The notes below the pieces were generated by a model. That model was not told where the DNA came from. It saw only the letters and a list, made by a program, of their open reading frames with translations, and did no database searches. From the NCBI GenBank assembly GCA_024138015.1, contig JAMXBB010000006.1:74944874-75008873 (forward strand): a DNA stretch of 64,000 nucleotides, written 5' to 3'. The translations under genes and the position numbers were made by a program. The stretch's first letter is position 1; every line of letters begins with the position of its first letter. Shown here in pieces: positions 11,640 to 24,490 of this stretch. This stretch comes from Lumnitzera littorea. Its lineage: Eukaryota; Streptophyta; Magnoliopsida; Myrtales; Combretaceae.

Positions 11640-13947
11640 TATAGACACCTAATTTTTGCTCTTATAGTTCTATTTTTTTTTTTAATGGGTTCTTAATTCC
11701 AAAATAAAAAATAATAAAAATGAAATTGAAAAAAAATAAAAATACAAAAAATAAAAAATAAAAAAGGGTAAAAATTATAAATATTTTTTAACTTGTTTTA
11801 GGGTCAATCGTTTTAGTTTTAGTTCGGTTTAAATAATTATTTTAAAGAGTTACGTGGTTTAAGTATAATTTAATTGTATTAAGTGTCAAGGCACATGCTA
11901 ATGGCCTAACAAATAAGCATTGAGGTATTGATATTGGGTTAGCTTAAGAACACGAGTTTGAATCTCGCTAGGCGTATAAGTGTTTTTTATTTGTTCTTTG
12001 TTCTTTTTATTTTTGCAAAAAAATGGTTAAGTGTACAGGATTCAAATCTAATTTTAAATCTAATCAAATTTTTTGAAGATAATGCGATAATCTTTTGTAA
12101 GATTCAAATTTAATTTGATCTTTATCAAGTCGGGTTTAAATTGATATAAATGATTCAAATCTAATTTGCTTTTTATCAAATCAAATCAAGGTCAATATAA
12201 GAGATTCGATTTGATATGATTTGTTATTGGACTTTATAAATACAGATTGGGCGGCATAAAAAAGGGACGTTTTTATACACTCCACTTTCTGATCCATTCT
12301 CATAATTCCATACGCTATTCTATTATCCAACCCCATTATCCATTGATTACTCCACTATCCAAAAACATAAAGTAGTGTACACATTGATCAACTCCAGGCA
12401 ACCCCAACGTTACCTCCATCAACAAACTCTACAGTTCACTAACCTACTGTAGCTCTCCACCAAATCCTAAGCACATCGACTAACAAACCAACTCTCATTC
12501 GCAGCGAAGCAATCTCTCTCAACCACAACCCCAAGCTCAATATACAATTGTCTATGTCTACTGAAGCAAACACTATGATGGCCAATAGCTTAATCTATTC
12601 ACACAAGCCACTCGTGCATGATAGCACCCTCGGCCTAGCGTACATATACGAGCAGCACTGTCACTTACACTGCTCAATCTCTAAGCCATTATCTACTTAA
12701 TGCAACACCGATCACATACAGACTACTGCTACACTTTACTGCCCTATCCTTAGACTACCGAAGTAAGTATGCAAATCACTTCACTACATGTTTACACCAT
12801 CTTTGTCCATTGCTTTATGCACTGCTCACACACTGTCACGTGATATCCAAACATACCCATGTGATCACCACTGCAGCTCCCCATTTGCACTACTATACAC
12901 ATGATAAACATAAACAATAGTACACACTGTCTACTACTACTTCGTCCATGCTAAGCTCCATCCATGCCAACGATCACTTAATCTACCACCAAACTATCAA
13001 CATTCGGCCAAACACTCCATAGTAGTAGTAGGTAATTCCATCACCAATAAACGATTAGGTTTGATTCTTTCTTTCTTTTTTTATTTTATTTATTATTATT
13101 TTATTAGTTAGTTTATTATTGATAACATAATGTGCATATATTAAATTAGGAGATTTTATTTTTGGTATGTCTTTTATATTTTATATAGGTAGTTGTTCAA
13201 TAATAATGATATATGTATATATATTTATATATATTAGTTTAGGTGTTTTTAGCATTAAGTTTTTTAGGATTTCTTTACATAGAAAACTTTTTTTTAAAAA
13301 AAGATAAAAATAATAAAAATATCCTTTTGAAAAATGTAAGCTTTTCATATAGTTTTTTTATAAAATAAAAACATTCAAGACTTAGAACCCTTTTAGATTT
13401 TTTTGAATAAACTAAATCGATTAAACATGTAAATCCAGTCAGTTTTCAAATTTAAAATTAGCCAATACACTAAAGCTTTTAGAAGGAACTAAGGTCGTTT
13501 GATCCTAACTAGCGGGTACGTAGACACCTCTGAGACAATATTAAAATCTATAAAAACTTGGTTCTTTATTTATTTCGTTTCTATTTTTCTTAAAAATATA
13601 TTTAAAAAATGATAATTTAAAAGAACAAACCTAATTTTAGAAAATAAATATTGGTATCCGTTCGGATTTAATAGGTTAGCTCCAGAATTTAAAACCTTTT
13701 GGTTTTTCATTCTAATTGAAATCAAAGATCTGTAGCCAAATTGTAGTCAATCTACTTAATTGATTATGGTTTCTTTTCTTTTTCTCAACTTTGGTTGGGT
13801 GGCGACTCCAAAAGTTTTTTTTTAAAAGAACCGGAATTTCCCAATTTCTTTAGTCAATAATTAATACTAAATGGGTTAGGATTTAGTATTAATTAGAAAG
13901 TGAGAAATTGAATTAAATCAAAGAAAACTGAAAATTCATGCTCGATA
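11640..13947 (+). repeat. O1 3' LTR
   Basis: It begins TATAGACACC, where the first G of TGTAGACACC has changed to A, and ends CTCGATA. It follows the left LTR throughout and lacks the fold-back. A TATAAAT box lies at 12235-12241. Confidence 0.85.
12235..12241 (+). promoter_or_regulatory. TATA box in O1 3' LTR
   Basis: TATAAAT within CTTTATAAATACAG, at the position equivalent to the weaker box in the 5' LTR. Confidence 0.5.
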
Positions 13948-13952
13948 GTAAT
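13948..13952. other. Target-site duplication of O1, right (GTAAT)
   Basis: An exact copy of the five bases left of O1, followed by the continuation of the M LTR (TGTGCAAA). Confidence 0.9.
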
Positions 13953-14434
13953 TGTGCAAAAAAAAAAAAACTTTTGTTAGAAAGGACAATACGAATGTTA
14001 GAAAAAAGACAGTACGTGTGTAATTTGCTCATTCTATGGTACCAATGATACTGCTAATTAAGTAGGTTAGGTAGACCTTAGTAGTTTGATAGCTCAAACA
14101 ATTAAGATTGGATCGAGGTTGGTTGAAGGGCAACTCATTTCTGGGTCTACTTTTAGTGATTGGCTCTTAATCGCTATTAACTCGGCCTCAACACTAGTGA
14201 AATTGGTAATATCTTGATTTGATGCTTAGACTGGTATGTAGTGGTAGGGTCGGCTCGACACATCAGCTGGTAACCTTAGTAGTTTCTTGGATTGTATGGA
14301 GAATGAAGTAACTCGGCAGATTGAACTAAGGAATGCATTGCTCGTCGATACTTAACTCACTTTAGACAACTCGGTGAACCATTTAAGCAAGCCCTCGGGT
14401 TTGGGAGCATGTGATTGGTCCTTGATCCCTATAA
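13948..14434 (-). repeat. Element M 5' LTR, second part
   Basis: It matches the right half of the solo LTR at 34911-35825: 'aaaggacaatacgaatgttag', the 'agctcggcaga' block and the terminal 'ggtccttgatccctat'. The terminal CA has become AA. Family X sequence begins directly after it. Confidence 0.8.
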
Positions 14435-16174
14435 AAAAGTTTACAAGGGTGTAAGCTATAAAGCTTGGTGAGTTATCTCTCAACCACACCGACAAGCAAG
14501 TTATACAAACATTATTTTCAAATGTATGAATACACGAACAAGTAATATGTTAAACAAATCATACAGTTGAACACGTACCTTATGCAACTCAGAATTAATG
14601 CTCTTTAAAGTTAGAGTTAAAGTATACATGGCACTTATCAAATCTAGGCATCATACCTGAACTTATTTTACTATGAAACTCTACGTTTTGAATTCAAATA
14701 AAAATAGTCTATTTATTTTAATCAAAAACCAAGTTTCAAATATAATTGTGAGTGAGCCCCCACAATTACACTCATCCTTAAATGGAGGCCTCTAGACCTT
14801 ACTCTTAGCTAGGTGGTTAGTGCTTCCAACAGCTAGTAATCCCATAGGCTAGGGTAAAATCATATTGTATTTATGCACCGTACTAAAACACTAATATCAA
14901 ATGAATCAACCATCGCATAGCCTCTCACTACCTCTATGTGATATGACGGCCAAATTAGTCAAATGTAATGTATGTTTATACACAAACTATTTTATTCAAA
15001 TAAATTAGATATAATTAGGTTTGGTTATTGTATGACCAATTATTAGTATAAACAGTATAGTTTCTACCAAATCTATGATACAACAAACAATTCATCATAA
15101 TATAACGTAACTTCACATTTCAGCAAACAATATCATTCACATGCATAACCCAACACCACACATCATTCAATTATTAGTATTATTTAAATTCTCTAACTAC
15201 AAATGCAAGCAAGCATGGAATCATAAGGAGTACTTACTTAACCATGACGTGTCTCAAGGGTTGTAGTAATTCATAAGAAGATCTGAACCTTCGTCAAGAT
15301 CACTTGATTATTATAGACTAGAAAAGATAATAAGTAACTAAGTAAACTAACTAATCTATGGAATTATCTATCTAAATCTACCTAAGTTTTCTACAAATTG
15401 TCTTGGTTCGAGCTTTTTTGTTAATCACATGTAACTTCTTCGTTCTAATTTCGATATTTACATTCTTATAGTTGATTTATATCATTTTCGAATGTACATT
15501 TACTTGTAGGGTCTGTTTTGGATATTAAAACCCGTATTTTTTAATATAGGCTTAAATTGTTATAAATTTGATTATTTGACCTAATACTGTTATTTATTAA
15601 TTTTGAGCTTTTCTTTATTATTTTACGATTTAATTAATTTTTAAATTTTATAGTTTTATAAAATTATTTTTAAATCAAATTTATGTAGATTTCACTATTT
15701 CTACATTTTAAGCTTAATTTATTATTTATTGTAATTTTGTTATTATTGTAATTTTTCTTAATTTATTAATTATTAGTATTTTCTAATTAATTTACATAAT
15801 AGGAATAAAATGCTATTGTAGCATAATTCCATTGATCTATGTGACCATTTGATGGATTTTCCTCATTTTTATATTTCTTAAATTTTATATTATTATTATA
15901 TGTATTTATATGTTATTGTAATTAATAAATTATTATTTATATGGGCCTTATTTAGCTTTATTGATATTGGCCCATATTATATATATATGTATGTATACAT
16001 AAGTATATCTACTTCCTTTATACTATATTAGATAAAATATTATAAATTTGTATGTATCCATATTGTACACATATACCTATACACATATACCCTTAGCATA
16101 TTGGTATATGTACTTATACATATACTTATATTTATACTTACATTCTACTATTATTATACATATACCTATACATG
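14435..16174 (-). mobile_element. Family X copy 6, left part
   Basis: From the 'gggtgtaagct...cttggtgagttat' block onward it follows the order seen in copies 3 and 4, including the stretch around 15400-15560 (conserved in copy 3 at 44130-44250) and then AT-rich intron-like DNA. Its terminal hairpin part is missing because element M inserted here. It breaks off at 16174, where element A has inserted, and resumes at 28133. No coding potential is visible. Confidence 0.75.
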
Positions 16175-17402
16175 TGATATCAAGCAAGTGTACCTAACAA
16201 TTTTAATATAGCGGATATGAGTCCGAGTCGATCCCTCAGAGACTTCGAGTACTAATATTAACCTTAGCTCTATTATCTAACCGGAAAATCGTGTTGAGTT
16301 GAATAAATTAAAAATACTAAAATTAACAAACTAACCTAATTATGAGACTTAATTAAACAATTTAGAAAGCAATAAAACTAAGAACGACTTCAAGAATGCA
16401 ATAACGTATTTAGGAATTATTTCCCCTAGTGTTTAACATGTGACCGCTTAAACTATATTCAATTCAATTTCTATTATTCTTGACCGGAGGGATTCACAAT
16501 TAAAGTTAATACATTTCTCAAGCATATTAACTCTAATCATAAATTATTTACCGAAATCTCTTCACTTAGTAATATAACTTAGAATTGCATTAATGTATAA
16601 TGAATTCCCACATAAACAATCAACTTTCCGGAAGAAACATGTATCTTATCTCTAAGTACACATATAATTCTCTCCAATCATGTAAAGATCTAATTACACG
16701 TGTGATTTCTCAATTATCATGCATAATATCATAGATTGATATTCTAGAAATATCAATTAACAATCAAATAACATAATTGAATCAAGAAAAGATAGAAACT
16801 TTATTGAAAATTATCAATCTATCTAATAGTCACATGAAACCCTAGGTTCCAAAATCCTAAATACAAGAGTTTTAAGCTATCATAATGAAACTAAAAACGA
16901 ATTCCAACAAAACCAATAAATAAAACATGAAAAACCCCTTTTATTGATGATAAATCTCTTTAATCTTGAAGTTGGATATTGCTTCTTCCCTTTTTCTTCT
17001 CTTTCTCTTCAAGTATCTTCTCTTTTAAATGTCTAATCTCCCGTGTGAAACCCTAATATGTCCTTTTATAATATATTGTAAGGTTTCCGTTTTCATCACC
17101 AGACACAGCCTGGGATACAGTCGTGTCCCCAGGTCGTGTAACTTTCTGGCCTTAGATGGGCATAGCTTGGGGACACAGCTGTATCCTAGATTGTGTAACT
17201 TCAAAACTTCATAACTCATTCATTTAAACTCCAAATTGAGTGAAACTTGATTCTTTTTCTTCGTTTTCAATCCAAGAACGCGTTCAAACCTTGAAATCAA
17301 AATTTTACTCAATTAAGTATCAATTTCTTTAAAGAAATCCAAAAATGTAAGGGAAATACTATAAAATCATTATGTGAAATATGTTTAAAATCAGAGTTAT
17401 CA
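16175..17402 (-). repeat. Element A 3' LTR
   Basis: It starts TGATATCAAGCAAGTG and ends GAGTTATCA. The copy at 26892-28132 is nearly identical. It contains one imperfect palindrome unit (GGGATACAGTCGTGTCCCC) of the kind repeated inside the element at 20732-21068. Confidence 0.93.
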
Positions 17403-18772
17403 AACTTACCCACATTTGAGCAATTGCTTGTCTTCAAGGAAATAAATCAAAACAAAACTTTCAGGACAAGAAACGCTAAACAAAATTTATAGCTATTTAG
17501 GAAACCGATGAATGAATATACTTGACTTGTAGAAAAGTAAGAAAATCATTCTCAACTAATTTGCAATAATAAAGTCAACCAATTTCATCCTTAACAATGT
17601 CATAATTTCATCTAACCATATTCGAATACTCCAACAATACTTAATACTAGTGTTCATTAGTTAGTTTATGAAAGTCGAATTTTACTCGAGTCATCTAACC
17701 AAGGATTCTTAAACTAAAAATTGGATTTAACATCTCGTCGACCGAGAAAGAGTCATAAAAATTTTGTCCATTTGACTAAAGTGTATACAATTCTCTCTTC
17801 CATCTCACTAAGAGCCATAATCTTAAAACAAACACATTTTACATCCACTTATCCTTTGATCATCCCCCTAGTTCATGCTTTTGTTGGGAGGTCTTTTAAA
17901 TTTACCTTATTTAAGCACAATTGTGTTGGTAGAGGGAAAGAATCTCGCTCTTCTGACGGACCAAGACCGATCCATACCAACTTATTTCTTATATTGATAG
18001 CGAGAAATAACCTTGCTCTTCTGACGGACCAAGGCCGATCCATATCAATTTTTTCATTAGAATTGGCATTGGGACTCAATCTTGCTCTTTTGACGGATCA
18101 AGACGAATCCTTACCAATTTTTTCTATTCATACACTTATTATTACTTTTGACCTCCAATCATTGTGATTTTTCAGGGGTTTCTCAAAAGAAGAATTTCAT
18201 TTGTTTGTTTACTAAAAATTATAGGGCTCTAAAAATTTCTAAGAGAAAGGTATACATAAAAGTAAATTTAAAAATAACCATGACTAACTCTCAACTAGTG
18301 ATGTTGCTCCAATCTTAAGTCTTAGAGTCCCAAACTAAATAACTCGTAACTTTGCCCTCCACAGATTTGACTAATCAATTCTAGTAAAGTATAATAAGAT
18401 TAATAATGATCAAGATAACACAGTTGATTTAGCTCAACACTTATTAATCACCTATTGCAAGTTAATTTAAAAATTAATTGGGTCAAATGTGAATAATTGG
18501 TCTCCTAAACAGTAATAAATTCATATATATCCTTTCCCCACACTTAATAACGTACAGTGTCCTCAATGTACGACTAAGAAAGCATAGCAATAAGAAATGA
18601 AACAAGAAAAATCAGCATAGGGAAAAGGGAAAAAGATGTACTGAAAAAGAAACTAATACTTCACTACCAGTCGAAAATAAGGTGAAGAAGTTCAAAACAA
18701 GGAAGCATTATCGTTACATGTCTGATTTCACATGCCTTAGCCAACGAAAAACAAAAAAAAAAAAAAAATGAA
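17403..18772. other. Element A 3' non-coding region
   Basis: It lies between the 3' LTR and the end of the env-like ORF. The plus-strand frame at 17721-18167 is explained by the triplicated repeat within it and shows no protein-like composition. No strong polypurine tract can be seen beside the LTR. Confidence 0.6.
17947..18152. repeat. Three 68-69 bp direct repeats in element A
   Basis: The motif GCTCTTCTGACGGACCAAG starts at 17947 and 18015, and a variant starts at 18084, each followed by CGATCC or CGAATCC and a variable spacer. Confidence 0.75.
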
Positions 18773-20041
18773 CTAAGAAGAGGGATCAAAATCCATCTCT
18801 TCATCATCCTCATCAGATGGTGCCTCCGCCATGGTTGCATCATCGTTGTCATCACTGCCCTCAACACCCTCTTCACTTCCCCCAGCCGCCTCTTCCTCAC
18901 GACCTTCATCATCCTCTTCCTCACTCTCACTCTCCTTATCATGTGCATCTGACTCTTTCATCTTGAGAAATTTTTCCATTTTGTCTTAGCGGATATGAAG
19001 TTTATCCACACTTTCTCGGATATAACGAACCTCAGACATCAACATATCAAATTTGTCTTCAAAGCTTACTGAATACGTCTAGCTTTGAGATGTGCTGCGT
19101 AAGTGTTGACCTTGACGTCTTATTGGTAAAAGGTTCATGAGTCGAAATGAATTAAGTTGCATAAGAGTGACTTGATGGACTAAGGTAAGTGAAGGCTAAA
19201 TGACAACCTTAGTCTGCATGGCCTGCACAAGTAAGGTGATGTAGGGGCCACAACAAATATGCCCTTTCTTCTGTGTAGTGGTGGCTTAGTGGCTGAAAAG
19301 TTCAACTAGTTCGATGGTGAGATTGTTGGGATGTTTATGAATAACACTGTACAGATAGAGGCAATTCTTGTTGGAAACCACACTGGTGCTGAGGCCTCTG
19401 CCAGTCAATATATGCATACAGAGCTAATGGAGAACACGATATTCAAGCTTGACCAATTGAGAAGCCTTGCTCTTTGCTAGGTCATATGCATCACCAACAG
19501 TAATTTCGTTCCAAAACGTCCCTGGTGTTACTCCACGAGGAAAACGACATAAGAGACGTTGGAACTCTTCTGTCCGTATATATCTATCTTCATAGAGACC
19601 GAGATATCTGCCCAATTGAGCTATGGTCATGTGGAAAGGGTGGCCACTCAAAGTGAAATGGAGTTTGTGTTTGGGGCCCATGCTACTAGCACTCTCTTTA
19701 TCGAGTTTGTAAGTACATAAAAACTCCAATGTCAATTCTTTATAAACGGGAGCGTTAAGAGATAAAAATCGCTCCTAAATGGTTCTGTCCAAAAGCTCCT
19801 TCATTTTTGTTGTGATCTCTAATTAAGCGAGAACATCCCAATCTAGACGAAGGGTGTCACTGAAAGGCTTATTCTTAAGTAAACTATAGCGTTGCGATTG
19901 GTAGTCTTCCTTGAATTGAAGCATTAGGTGCTCCATCAGAGGGAGAGTGGCTAATGGTTCAATAATTGCACCTTCTTACGATGAAGAGGATGCTGCATAT
20001 TTAGATTTCCATCGAACGGTAAGCTTTGCGTGATTTACCAT
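18773..20041 (-). pseudogene. Athila env-position ORF (ATHILA ORF-1-like), broken
   Basis: A reading frame starting with MVNHAKLTVRW at 20041 runs to an acidic tail near 18776. The best-preserved part (19424-19735) includes the motif LGRYLGLYEDRYIRTEEFQ, typical of the plant ATHILA ORF-1 domain that lies downstream of integrase in Athila elements. The C-terminus is a Glu/Asp/Ser-rich low-complexity segment. The frame holds several stop codons, but the start, the core and the tail remain in one phase, so decay is by point mutation. The role of this protein is unknown; an envelope function has been proposed for the position but is unproven, and no signal peptide or membrane segment is visible here. 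Confidence 0.75.
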
Positions 20042-20731
20042 TAAATACTTGAAAAGAAACAATAAACCAAATCAAAAACGTGCATCCTTACCACACATAG
20101 TGCAAACGAAGATAGAGGGAGAAAGGATTAACAGTGAAGCTTATTGAAAGAATTCTCATTAGGACATTTAAACAAACATTTAGAGTGCATCCATAAAACT
20201 AGTTGGTGTAAAAGAAATGGCTAGCAAATGCATCCAACTAATTATACCATAGACCCATTACATTACAATCAGCTTGAAATGCAGGCATCCCAACACATCA
20301 AAGACGTTAAATGACCCAAAATTACTCTCACAATGCTAACCCTAACTGACGTAATTGAATAATAATTATCAAATTGGCAAACAAACTTCGGATTTGAGAG
20401 ATCATAAGGAATATCTAACCAAAAGAGGCATCAAAAAGGCGTTAAAATCTAGCAACACAAGGCAATGGTGTATGTTTTTTATGAAAGAACGAAATAAATT
20501 CTTAGACCAAATGCAAGTACCAATTCACACAAGACCGAAATGTCTTGCAGCTAAACCTACCTAAACAATTAGGACAATAAAGTAAAAGCAATGAGGAGAA
20601 CTTACTTAGATCAGGAATCGTGAGGAGAAGATGGAGAGAAGAGAGAATATGAAATGAATATGTGTTGAGGTTTGTGAGTGTTTGAGAGAGTGTGTGTATG
20701 TTTTAATAAATTATGCAGGTCGTGTAGGTGC
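20042..20731. other. Element A spacer upstream of the env-position ORF
   Basis: No recognisable protein. A 69-codon plus-strand frame lies in it without similarity I can name. A short purine-rich stretch with GTGTGTGTATG occurs near 20690. Confidence 0.5.
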
Positions 20732-21068
20732 TGGGCGGATACGGGTTGGGATACGATCGTATCCCACGCCCATATAACTCTCTATGTGCGGTGCCTTACC
20801 TGGGCGAACACGAGCTGGGAAACAACTATGTCCTACGCCCGTATAACTTTCTATTGGTAGTCGGGAATACTGGGCGCACATAGGCTGGGACACAACCGTG
20901 TCCCACGCCTGTGTAACTTTCTATTTGTAGTTGGGAATACTGGGCGCGCATGGGCTAGGACATGATCGTGTCTCATGCCCGTGTAACTTTCTGTGGGTGT
21001 TAGTTTATTGAAGGGGTCTAGATGGACACGGGTTGGGACACGACCATATCCTATACCCGTATAACTTT
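20732..21068. repeat. Palindrome-rich 70-bp tandem array in element A
   Basis: Units start at 20732, 20801, 20871 and 20941, with a diverged fifth near 21022. Each contains an inverted repeat of the type GGGACAC...GTGTCCC followed by ACGCCCGTGTAACTTTCT. The first unit holds a perfect 20-bp palindrome, TGGGATACGATCGTATCCCA (20747-20766). Related single units occur in both LTRs. Confidence 0.85.
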
Positions 21069-21309
21069 TTGTTCTCTTTTTTTTTTTTTCAATTAATGAA
21101 TCTAAAAATACAAGAAACTGAAAAAACTAAAAGTACTTAAACTAAAAAAATAAGATAACGAAAACTAAAGAGAGAAAAAAATGTGAAACTAAAAGGGAAA
21201 AGCCTATGACTAAAATTGAAATAAATAAAACAAGTAAAGAAAAGTTAGATAAAAGAAAAATAAAATGGAATAAACTTAAAGAACTAAAGTGTGAGCATAG
21301 TTATACATG

Positions 21310-22560
21310 GGTTACCTCCTAATAAGCGCTATAGTTAACGTCGATAGCTCGACGGGATATGTCTTTTCATGATAGTTCTATCGAGTAGAGATAAAACTCC
21401 TCTCGTCCAACATACTCCAAGTTTCCACTCAAGTATAACTTCAATCATTGCCCATTTACCTTAAATGTGCCTTTCTTCGTGTGTGTAACTTCAACAATCC
21501 CATATGGGAAAACTTATGTAATTGTAAATGGTCTAGACCACCTAGATTTCAACTTACCTAGGAATAAACGAAGGCGAGAATTATATAAAAGAACCTGATC
21601 GCCTTCTTTAAATTGTCGACCTTGTTTGATTCACTGATCGTGGTACTTTTTGGCCCTTTCTTTGTATAATTTGAAGTTCTCATATGCTTTCAATCGCCAT
21701 TTCTCTAGGTCATTCAATTGAAGTTTCCTGTGAGAACCTACATGCTCAAAATCAACATTAGCACTCTTAATTGCCCAATAAGCCTTATGTTCAATCTCTA
21801 CCGGTAAATGACAAGCCTTCCCATATACAAGTCGGTAGGGTATAATCCCTAGTGGTGTTTTGTAAGCGGTTCTGTATGCTCATAAAGTATCATCCACCTT
21901 TTATGACCAATCATTCCTATGATACTCTACGGTTTTTTCAAGAATTCGCTTAAGATCGTGATTGGCAACTTCCACTTGGCCACTACTTTGGGGGTGGTAT
22001 AAGGTGGCTATTCTATGTGTAACACCATAACGTTTCAACACTTGGTCGAGTTGAGCATTACAAAAGTGTGTTCCCCTATCACTTATAATTGTCCTAGGGG
22101 TGCCAAATCAAGGAAAGAGGCCTTTCAATAATTTTTTTACTACCTTAGCATCATTAGTAGGTAGGGCTTTAGCTTCTACCCACTTAGAGACATAGTCAAT
22201 AGCTACTAGGATATATTTATTTCCATTAGAGTTCGGGAAAGGACCCATGAAATTGATCCCCCACACATCGAATACCTCGACCTCGATGATGGGGTTTTGT
22301 GGCATTTCATCTCTACGAGATATATTCCCCACTCGTTGACAATGATCACAAATCTTAACGTATTTCTAGGCATCTTTGAATAAAGTAGGCTAATAAAATC
22401 CAGCCTCTAGGACCTTATGAGCTGTCCTATTGGCATTATGATGCCCACCCATAGGCCTCGAATGGCAGTGGCTCAAAATTCTCCATCCTTCGAGGTGTGG
22501 TACACACCTTCGAATAACATGTTCTGCACATACTTTAAACAGGTAAGGATCATCCCAAAA
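21310..22560 (-). pseudogene. Element A integrase
   Basis: It would insert the cDNA into the genome. The catalytic core begins in the frame at 22108-22332 with VWGINFMGPFP and VAIDYVSKWVEA, and continues upstream of 22108 with ISDRGTHF, VTHRIATLYHPQSSGQVE and RILEKTVEYHR-type segments. The C-terminal part includes FKLYKERAKKYHD and LGKLKSRWS. The first acidic catalytic residue in the family motif GIDF is Asn here (codon 22252-22254), so even a repaired frame would lack one DDE residue. At least four further stops interrupt it. There is no chromodomain, as expected for Athila. Confidence 0.85.
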
Positions 22561-23440
22561 ATAATGTTTTATAACAGAAAAAAATTTCTTCTTTGCAGGT
22601 GTGGAAGTCCCTTCGGTATAATCCTAGCAGCTAAAAAATTAGCGATATCCGCGAACCAAGGAATTTCCATATCACTTACCTGGATGATGGCATAGAGTTG
22701 CTCCTCAGGGAATTCATCCTTGATCTCATTCTCATCGAGCATTTCCAAGTTTGGATTCTCTAATCGAGGTAGGTGGTCTACTGCTAAATTCTCAGTGCCT
22801 TTTTTATCTTTGATCTCTACATCAAACTCTTGTAGCAACAAGATCTACCTAATCTGTCTTGGTTTTGCATCTGGTTTTGCATCTAGTTTTGCTAACAAGT
22901 ACCTAAGGGTAGAATAATCAGTATAAACAATCACTTTAGATAGAAGCAAATAAGAGCGAAACTTATCAAAGGCAAAAACAATTGCTAGCAACTGTTTTTC
23001 TAGAGTAGTATAGTTCTCCTAAGCATTAGTAAGAGTTTTGCTAGCATAGTGAATTGGTTGAAAGTGCTTCTCCTGCCTTTGCCCCACACTGCCCCAATTG
23101 CGTGATCACTTGCATCACACATAAGTTCAAAGGGAAGTGCTTAATCAGGTACTACCATGATTGGAGCATTGGTAAGTTTCTCTTTAAGGATATTGAAAGC
23201 TTTAAAACACTCCTGAGAAAAAACATAAGGCACATCCTTCTCTAATAACTTAGTCAAAGGGTAGGCAATTTTTGAGAAATCATTGATAAATCGCCTATAA
23301 AAACCTGCATGTCCTAAAAAGCTTCTTATGACCTTAATCGAAGTTGGAGATAAGAGTCTTGTAATCACATCCACTTTAGTAGTATCCACCTCAATTCCTC
23401 AATATGAGATCTTATGGCCCAGCATAATACCCTCTTATAC
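22561..23440 (-). pseudogene. Element A RNase H and RT connection
   Basis: The thumb and connection region in the frame at 23141-23389 has SFLGHAGFYRRFINDFSK, a hallmark of gypsy RT. It is followed near 23110 by MCDASDHAIGAV, which carries the first RNase H aspartate. Past several frameshifts, the frame at 22569-22841 holds the RNase H end (KDKKGTENLAVDHLPRLE) and the start of the integrase region. This domain would remove the RNA strand during cDNA synthesis. Confidence 0.85.
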
Positions 23441-24457
23441 CATGAAGTGGCACTTCTCCTAGTTGAGGACAAGATTGGTCTCTTCACACCTGGTAAGTAC
23501 CCTATCCAAATTATTTAAACAAAGGTCAAATGAGTTGCTCAAAACTAAAAAATCATCCATAAATACCTCCATTATGTTCTCAATCAAATCATTAAAAATG
23601 GTTAACATACATCGCTGGAATGTAGCAGGTGCATTGCAAAGACCAAAAGGCATTCTATAGTAAGCAAAGGTGCCATAAGGACAAGAGAAAGTGGTCTTCT
23701 CTTGATCTTCTGGTGCAATAGGTATCTGAAAATAACCAGATAAGCCATCTAGAAAACAATAAAACATATGTCCAGCTATTCGTTCTATCATTTGATCAAT
23801 AAAAGGTAAGGGGAAATGGTCCTTACGTGTAGCATCGTTTAACTTTCAATAATCGATACATACACGCCAACCTATTACCGTTCTCATTGGGATCAATTCA
23901 TTCTTTTCATTAGGAACTACTATCATCCCACTTTTTTTTTTAACTACTTGCACTGGACTAACCCATACGCTATTAGAGATAGGATATATCATACCTGCAT
24001 CAAGGAGTTTGATAACTTCCTTTTTTACTATCTCTTTCATGTTTGGATTCAAGCGTCTCTAGGGCTGTACAACCGGCTTATGGTCTTCTTCCATTAAAAT
24101 CTTATGAGTACAAAAGGAGGGATTTATACCTTGAATATCGGATATTTTCCAAGCAATAGCCCTCTTATGCTCCTTGAGTACTTTCAGCAACCTTTCTCTC
24201 TGTTCTTCTTCTAAATTGGATGCTATAATTACCGGTAATTTGGAGTCCTTCTCTGACAAGGCATATTCTAAGTAGTCAGGTAATCGCTTTAGCTCCAATA
24301 CCGGTGGCTCCTCAATCGAAGGTTTTAACTGTGCTTCCTTCCTCTTTTCAAACTCTTCAAACCCTTTCTCAATAGAGGTAGGTTTATTTGCCTCCAGTTG
24401 GGCTACCACCTCGGATTTAATATGATCTTCCAAAGTTTCTTCCATGCTTAATTGCAA
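23441..24457 (-). pseudogene. Element A reverse transcriptase
   Basis: Three consecutive frames cover the polymerase: 24059-24457 (N-terminal, with RAIAWKISDIQGINPSFCTHK), 23846-24052 (NPNMKEIVKKEVIKLLDAG, WVSPVQVV, GWRVCIDY) and 23459-23791 (CFLDGLSGYFQIPIAPEDQE, RMPFGLCNAPATFQ and the active-site FMDD). The palm catalytic aspartates are therefore present, with Phe in place of the usual Tyr of YMDD, as is common in Athila. A stop replaces the residue after CIDY, and the three parts are separated by stops only. It is non-functional but recent. Confidence 0.92.
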
Positions 24458-24490
24458 GTAACTCTCCAGTGGATCCTTAAAAAGAACGTC

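Larger units (their letters stand above)
3396..13947 (+). mobile_element. O1: Ogre-like, largely non-coding LTR retrotransposon
   Basis: A complete insertion with two LTRs (TGTAGACACC at the start, CTCGATA at the end), a primer-binding site after the left LTR, a purine-rich tract before the right LTR, and a perfect 5-bp target duplication. The interior contains a leader, the first codons of a gag, a purine tract and a tandem array, but no protease, RT or integrase. It shares leader, post-gag and array organisation with O2, which still has a degenerate gag. It therefore fits the class of large retrotransposon derivatives mobilised by an autonomous partner. The LTRs differ by many point changes, so the insertion is not recent. 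Confidence 0.85.

Noticed and set aside
17721..18167. 148-codon plus-strand frame
   Set aside because: Created by three copies of a 68-bp repeat in the Athila 3' region; no domain-like pattern.
18773..18979. Acidic Glu/Asp-rich frame as a host nuclear protein
   Set aside because: It is in phase with the ATHILA ORF-1-like frame upstream and so forms its tail.
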